Of a DNA stretch of 64,000 nt, positions 57,524 to 64,000 are shown one piece after another. A model generated the notes under the pieces. That model saw only the letters and a program-made list of their open reading frames with translations. It ran no database searches and was not told the DNA's origin. Origin of the DNA: Diplosphaera chodatii (Eukaryota; Chlorophyta; Trebouxiophyceae; Prasiolales; Stichococcaceae). The translations under genes and the position numbers were made by a program. Position 1 is the first letter of the stretch, and each line of letters starts with the position of its first letter. The stretch is from positions 3,348,001 to 3,412,000 of the forward strand of contig JAALGY010000032.1 in the NCBI GenBank assembly GCA_032358165.1, written 5' to 3'.

Positions 57524-60500
57524 TCAGCCGAGAATGGGTTCTGGCCGCCGAGTGGGCGCCGTTTGCACATCTGCTGTGTACCGCAGCTTGGTCATGCCGG
57601 TGCCGCCCGTGGCAAAGGGGATCCCCATAATGATCGACTCCGAAACTCCTGCACACCGACAACAACACAGCCGTCAGACGCTGCGCAGCCCCCAGAATGC
57701 TCCAACTCCGCATGCTTCTGCGGGTCGGCACCCCAGCAGGGACGCATCTGCGTGCTGGGTCCAATGACCACTGTGCATGAGCGTTCACAGCACCAACAAG
57801 ACGCACCCGAGATGTCGTCGACGCGGCCGTGCACCGCGGCGTCGAACAGGTGGTCCGTGGTGCGCTCGAAGGACGCCAGCATCAGCACGCTGTCCTTCAT
57901 GCGCGCGATGCCGAACCGCGTGATGCCCAGCACCTCCCCCTGCGGAGCGCGAGGCATGCAACATGGGATGACGAGTGACTGCGCATGATCAACCATCGTG
58001 CATGACGTCTCAACGCTCCGGTCCAACTGTAGAAGTTGGTTTTGGCGGCAGCAGCGCACCTTGTACGTCATGCAGTCGGCCAGCAGCATCATGTGCCGCG
58101 TGTCAATCGACATGCCGTGCCCCGACATGGTCGCATCGATCTGGTCCACAATCTTTGCGCGCGCCGCTTCAATGCCCTGTAGCATGCATGGTTTACCTCT
58201 TGACCAGCGGGCGTGCAGCATGTGTTAGACATACAGTTGTAGACCTGTTGATTCAGGGAGGAAAGTGGTAGAAAGCGGAGGCCAGGGCGCACCAGGACTT
58301 CGTTGGTCTCAGTGACATGGTTGGTGACGGTGCGCAGGCCGTCCACGCCGTCGATGCCCATCACCGCCTGCAGCGCAACGGCTGAGCTCTTCAGCACGCA
58401 CCTGGGCATCTCCGGATGCACAGCACAGTGGTGGCGGGCAGAACAGCACTGTACTATGGACGCCTTGAGGAGGCACACCAGCATACTGCTGACGCATACA
58501 GCTGAGCTCAACACTCAGGATCGGCGTCAGTGGCCGCCGTCGGGGGCCCACCTTCAGGTTGGTGCCCTCGGCGAACAGCTGCAGGGCGCCGCCCTTGGCG
58601 CGGTTCATGACGGCGCGGGACACGGTGGGCACGCCCGCCACCACGGCCTTTGGCAGCGCGCCCAGCAGCTGCTGCAGGCGGAAGGTGGCGCCGCCCCGCC
58701 CGGGCACCTTGGCCACCGGCTCCGCGCTCACCACCAGCCGGTCCCTGGCCAGCACCCTGCGGGTTTGATGAAGAGCAGGGTCACCAGCAGCATGCCTCGA
58801 CCCTCCGCTGTGCCATTGGGGCTTTCCTGCTGTCAAGCCTGCGTACTGGATTTGACAAAGCCGGACCGCAGCACCCTAAACGGTGAATAGGCAGCTGCGG
58901 CTGCCAGTGAGGCACTTGCAAGTGCAGGCAGGGTTTCGGACCTGATGTGCCGGGGTGTCAGCTTCAGCTTGGGCGCCTGCAAGCATGCGCAGCCGGATCA
59001 GCCACACCATGCCTGGCGCCCAGATGCTTGACGAATGTATACTTCGTGATCGGCTGCTGCAGTCTTTAGTGCAAAGCTGCAGCTGCTCACCATGACCAGG
59101 GCATCGGCAACAGACGCGGCGCTGATGTCCAGCTGCAGCACGGCGGCGGCCTCCAGGTCCAGCCAGATGTGCAGCGCCGCCGCGGTGGGCGACAGCACAA
59201 GCTGCATGTCCGACGCCACCTGCAGATAGGATCAACTGCCCGGAGTTTGACCCACCAGATTACATGATGCTCGATCATGCTGACACTCACATGCAGCTAA
59301 CCCAAGTTAGCTTTCATAAGGCTGGTGTGTGGCATCTGCGAACACCAACAGCTGCGGTGTGCTTGCATGCACAGCAGGCGGTCAGGTCGATGCGGCATGT
59401 TATCACACACCAGAGCACAGCAGCAGCGAAATATGGACCATGGCATCTGTGTTGCCCGCTGACCTGCCCCAGGGTGGTGGCCTCGATGCCGGCCTTGAGG
59501 TGGCGCACCGCCTCCTCGCCCACCCCCTCCTGCAGCGCCACCTGCCCACCAAAACTACAGCACTTGCCACATGTGCCGAAATTGCTTCTGTTCTACAGCA
59601 AGCGGCAGGTGTTGTGCTGCATCGCCATACACACTCTGATGCGAGTGCCTGCAGCATGCACTGCTCAATGGTACGTCAGTCTGCATTTCAACAAGAACAT
59701 GTTTGGCACCGTGATGATGGGCGTGGAGATGTTTTTGGCGGCATTGATGATCTCCTTGATGCGGGGCACGCCCAGCGTGATGTTCATCGCCGCCACGCCC
59801 GCAAAGTGGAACGTCTTCAGCGTCATCTGCGTACCGGGCTCGCCGATGGACTGTGCCCCAAAGGCCCCAACCGTGGACCCTGCACTCACAGGGTTGCTGA
59901 AGCTCGTCGGCATGCTGCAGCGGACATTCACCAGCTGTGCTTGCAGCGTGATCCGACGTTTCCTGTGTCACTGCTTCCGCAGCAACATTGGCACGACATG
60001 TCATGGAAGTCTTGCACGTCAACTGAATCTTGAAGGAGTGCAGGTCGAGTTTGCCCAACGAATCCCAGTCAACCCACCAAGCGTCAGGGCAGCCAGTGCA
60101 GGATTTCAAACACTGCAAAACAGCACTAGTGTGCATGCACCAGGGTCGATGCGCTTGGCATTGAGGCGCGCGATGCACAGCTCCAGGCACGCCCGCAACT
60201 CTGCCTGTGTGAGTCCCGTGAGCGCGACCAGCCGCTCTGCCGAGGCGTCCGACCGCATGTCTGGCGGCAGCCCCAGCCGCTCCCGTGCTCCCTGTGGAGA
60301 TTCATGGGTCACACCTTTCGGGATCTGAGACAATCAGAGCTGGGTTCATAGGAGAACCAACGGCATTCGACCGCTAGTGCATAACGAACAACCAGCAAGA
60401 GTCACTATGACAGCAGTGCAGCATGGAGCGCTGCAAGAGAGGAGAAAGGCAGCCGCACCATGGCTTCCACCAGCTGCTCGCTGACGAAGGTGTGCAGCTC

Positions 60501-63500
60501 GCGCACAAAGGCGGCGCTGTATGTCAGGTGCTGCGGCTGCCGCCGGACTGCCAGCATCTGGGTATCAGGGTCAGAACCCAGCTCCAGGATACCTGCAGTG
60601 AAACAACCATCATCATGCTCTGCAAGCCGTTTGCATAGTTTAATGGCCGTCCTGTTACTGAATCAATGCAACTTGGCTCCGGCAGCAGGGTGAGGCAGCG
60701 CTCTGAGAACAGCAGCACACAAGCTGGATGTTGAGCTCCAGCAGTAAGGGTGTTGCAGATGACAACCGCACCATGTTCCCTGAACACACAGTCTGCCTCG
60801 GCTCGCAGCTCGTCTGGCAGCGCAGCCTCCTCTGGTGCCGCCGTTCGCCGCAACCGGATCGTCTACACCAGACTCAAGCGCCCATGGGTCAGTACGAGCT
60901 TGTGCCCACATGCTTAGAGGCTCCTGGCTCGGAGAAGACAGCTCTCTGCACTGCTGGCAGGCCCAAACACTCTGGCTGCTTGGCACAGTGCGACAGGATG
61001 GCAAGGGGACGACAACTCACACACTGGGCAACTTGATAACTGACACAAGAGGGGCCGCTGTCAGCAATGGCTTTAGGTTCTGTGGACAGTGAGGTTCGGT
61101 GGTTGCCCGACAGGGGCACGGCAGGCTGCTGCAGATGCACCCACCGTGAGCAGGCGGCCCAGGTCCAGGGGCTGCCCGGCGGAGGGCCCCTCCATGCGCA
61201 GCGGGTCCAGCCCGTCGTCGCCATACGCCAGCTGCACGATGCCGCCCGACGAGTTGCGCACCTGCAGCCACCGATGTAGTGGTCGGACACTTGAGAAGGG
61301 GTTTGATGCGGACCACTTGTGTACTGCCCTGTCCGAGCAGTCGCACAGGCGGAATGCATCGCCATCATCTTGAATCTGGAGCCACCACATGGTGAACATC
61401 CGGTTGAGCCGGTGTCAAGGGCAGCCACGCAGATCCTGCAGATCCTGCAAAACAGCTGCTGCAGCAATCGGTTTGCGCTGCTATGTCAACGTCCTTGCAC
61501 AAGCCCCCACCGTGACGTCATGGTGGGTGTGGAGGTCCTCCAGGGACTTCATGAGGCGGCGCGACATGTACCCCGTCTCGGCGGTCTTCACCGCAGTGTC
61601 CACCAGCCCCTCGCGCCCGCCCATCGCGTGGAAGAAGAACTCCGTGGGACTCAACCCGCTGCGCAGCACGGCGCGACGTGTTTGACTGGTGCCATGCTGA
61701 CAGCACCGGCAGAGCGTGCGCTGGAATCTGGAGCCATGACTTGCGGCCAGCCGTGACGTTCAGATGACGGGTCCTTTGTTGCTGGGTCTTATGGAATTCC
61801 ACATTTGCAGGGCTTCGACGTGCCCTGAAGATGAGGCTGCATAGATCAGCCTTATGTTACGCACCTGTAGAAGGATGCGGCGACGAAGCCTTTGCCCTCG
61901 GGGGTGCGGGTGCCGCGGGGGAAGTGGGGCAGCGCGCGACCTGAGAAACCGTCAGGCGCCCGCTGACCATTTACCACCTGGAAACGACGCAGAAAGTAAC
62001 GGCTTGATCACCTATTGACCAAGCCTCATAGAAGTACGTCGTATCATGACGACCCCTTGATAGGCTGTGCCAAGTTCAGGACCTGATCATGTTGCTGTGG
62101 CCCAGCTTGAGCTTTTGAGCCACACAAGCCTGTGCACGACTTTGCTGTGATTGGCTGTATTTCTGTAAGTCTGCACAAACAGGTACACAGACGCGCCTGC
62201 TGCCCGACGCAGGCCACCATCTGCGCGATGTTGACGGGGGAGCCCTTGGACCCGCACTGGCTCATGATCAGCGGCGAGTTGTGGGGCGACAGGCTGACCA
62301 TGCATCTGTCGCCAGCCTCTGTGCGGATGTTGGACAGCAGTCCCTACAACAGCAAGCTCGACAATGTGAACACAATGGATTGGCTGCTGCGGGAGCATGT
62401 AGGGGATGCCGCCCGCATGGTGGTATGCTGAAGTGGAAAATGCCTGATTCATTTAATGGCATGTTGCACAGCCACAGTGAGACTGCAGATTTTAGCCTGA
62501 GGCCCATATTAGCTCAGGTGGCGCACCTGCAATTTGGCTTCAAGCGTCTCATCAGCGCCCATGCCAGGCGATAGCTTCAGGATGCCTTTTCTGTGCTCCA
62601 TGATCAAAGTCTCGCACTCCGCATACCTGGAGGTAGGAAACTGTGCTGGTGTTACCATGTGCTGAAAGCACAGTGCTCGAAAACAGCATTCATGGTGCAG
62701 AATGTTTGTCGATGCTGAGCACAAGCCAAATGGCTGTCAGTCAGGGGTTCCAGGAAGCTGTCGATGGAACAACACTCACCCGTCCACCATGAGCTTCGTC
62801 TTGGCAGACTGCAGCTTCGGTGCGGGCGTGACGTCATCGATGCCGATGGAGAAGCCACGGTTGCCGATGAAGCGCGCCGACAGCTTGGCCAGCCGGTTCA
62901 TGCAGCGCGCTGCCACCTCAGGGGAGAAGTCCGTCACTAGCACCTACGTCAAGTCCACATCATACGAGATGACTTCAGGCGTGCAGTAGCTGCAGTATGC
63001 CATGAAGCGCTAAATCCACAAGGAATCAGTCAGCTGAAGTCAAATATGCTTTGTCCAGCCTTGTACGTACATGAAACAGTCCGTCACGGTTGCCATCGCC
63101 CAGGGTGCCCTTGCCAAGGCGGCCGCACACGAGGTCACTGTTATGAAACACCACATAGCCATCTGCAGGGCACATCTCGCGCCGGCCCCGCACATGGATG
63201 CGCTTCTCCGCAGTCTCCAGGTTCAACATCACCCTGACGAGCAGCGCCAAATGCTTCTCATGGCGACCACAATGTCATAGGCCGCCAATCATATTACACT
63301 AGCCTGCTACACAGCTCTGCACGCCCAGATCAACAGGCCCATTTGCAGACATGCAGCGGAGCAAAGGACAGAAAGGCACACCGTGTCTCTGCATTTGGCC
63401 GCACTAGCAGCGAGAATAGCTGCTTGCCTGTCCACAGCTCCTGCATGACACGACAGTGCAGTGGTGGCATCGAAGCTGCACAGAAAGCAAGTTGGTGAGA

Positions 63501-64000
63501 CGAGCAAACCTCGCATGTGCATGCACAGTACACAGCAAGCACATGCGGAATTCACGCAATGCATGCAAAGTACAACCAAAAGCACCTGCGGCGCAACGAT
63601 GGCCGGCGGCGGGAGCGTCACAGCATCCAGTCCATCGCCCATGTATGCCATGAGCTGCCCGAATTGCTCACGTGTGTAGAACGTGTCCTTTGATGTGATG
63701 AGGTACGAAGACGTCAGAAAATCCTGCGGTGTGCAAGCTGCCACCCGATCAGTATAGATGCCAAAGTGCTCAGTCAAAATGCAGGCAAGTCCAACCAACT
63801 GAGACGCATTCGGCTACCAGTGCCGAAGGCATGCATTCTCTGCACAGGCATGCTAGCAACAGCGTGTTTGATCTCTCAACGTCACCTGGGTGGCTGCTAC
63901 CAGGATGTCGCCGTTCTTGGGCGTGCACAGGTTGGCGTGCACACCCATCAGGGATGCAGCCTCAGCTCGCGCCTCCTGGGTCTGCAGCGCGCGACAGTGA
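57524..64000 (-). CDS. RPC1: RNA polymerase III largest subunit, C-terminal two thirds (5' end outside window)
   Basis: Catalytic subunit of the polymerase that makes tRNA, 5S rRNA and other small RNAs. The minus-strand gene runs off the right edge; stop at 57524-57526. The first visible exon (from about 63983) has [16 protein letters not shown], so the catalytic NADFDGD motif lies just outside. Further exons read [20 protein letters not shown] (63.6-63.72 kb), [35 protein letters not shown] (62.8-62.9 kb), [20 protein letters not shown] (62.2 kb), [33 protein letters not shown] (61.6 kb), [17 protein letters not shown] with [18 protein letters not shown] (59.7-59.9 kb), [57 protein letters not shown] and [33 protein letters not shown] and the absence of a heptad-repeat tail separate it from the Pol II subunit. 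No frame break was seen in the visible exons. Confidence 0.95.

Noticed and set aside
57524..64000. Largest RNA polymerase subunit considered as Pol II or Pol I
   Set aside because: The block [13 protein letters not shown] and the C-terminal motifs match the Pol III subunit, and there is no heptad-repeat tail after the last exon.
1..64000. tRNA genes, CRISPR arrays, insertion sequences and bacterial-type operons
   Set aside because: I found no B-box/cloverleaf candidate, no spaced direct repeats, no transposase reading frame and no Shine-Dalgarno-led gene strings; the gene structure is eukaryotic throughout.

Overview
This is a window of nuclear DNA from a green alga, most likely a trebouxiophyte of the Chlorella/Coccomyxa type. 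The evidence is dense GT...TGCAG introns of roughly 50-300 bases in almost every gene, GC-rich third codon positions, and a protein set of plant and general eukaryotic type (NEF1, a MOM1-like SNF2 protein, ATG13, an SR splicing factor, TOM5, RNA polymerase III). I see no operons, CRISPR array, insertion sequence, recognisable transposon or tRNA. Exon coordinates were worked out by eye from splice sites and reading-frame continuity. Where a total is given (GLX1, the SR protein, the CaaX protein, the SAP protein, the 51.2-52.0 kb gene) the exons sum to an intact frame.

Left part (1-16.9 kb). A very long + strand gene enters from the left edge and encodes a SNF2/CHD-type protein with degenerate helicase motifs, resembling plant MOM1. 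It is followed by a + strand gene whose product ends in a cysteine-rich CaaX box, some uncertain minus-strand coding sequence, and an eight-exon glyoxalase I gene.

Middle (16.9-40 kb). A minus-strand non-haem iron 2-oxoglutarate oxygenase lies tail to tail with glyoxalase I. Next come a + strand coiled-coil golgin-like protein with a C-terminal membrane anchor, a small possibly myristoylated protein, ATG13 on the minus strand, a divergent NIPA-like transporter on the + strand, and a large + strand coiled-coil protein of unknown function.

Right part (40-64 kb). A short minus-strand HAT/TPR fragment and about 1.6 kb that I could not assign are followed by a two-RRM SR splicing factor, a 6.4 kb polytopic NEF1 gene, a divergent pair of uncharacterised genes near 52 kb, a SAP-domain gene (perhaps the 3' end of its neighbour), a single-exon TOM5 gene, and the RNA polymerase III largest subunit, which runs off the right edge on the minus strand.

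The genes are unrelated housekeeping and accessory functions (chromatin, splicing, transcription, autophagy, Golgi, mitochondrial import, methylglyoxal detoxification), as expected for an ordinary algal chromosome segment. I did not find a convincing new multi-gene system. The points most worth following are the degenerate SNF2 ATPase, the algal NEF1, the CaaX protein with a probable GC-AG intron, and the unresolved 52.4-56.5 kb locus.
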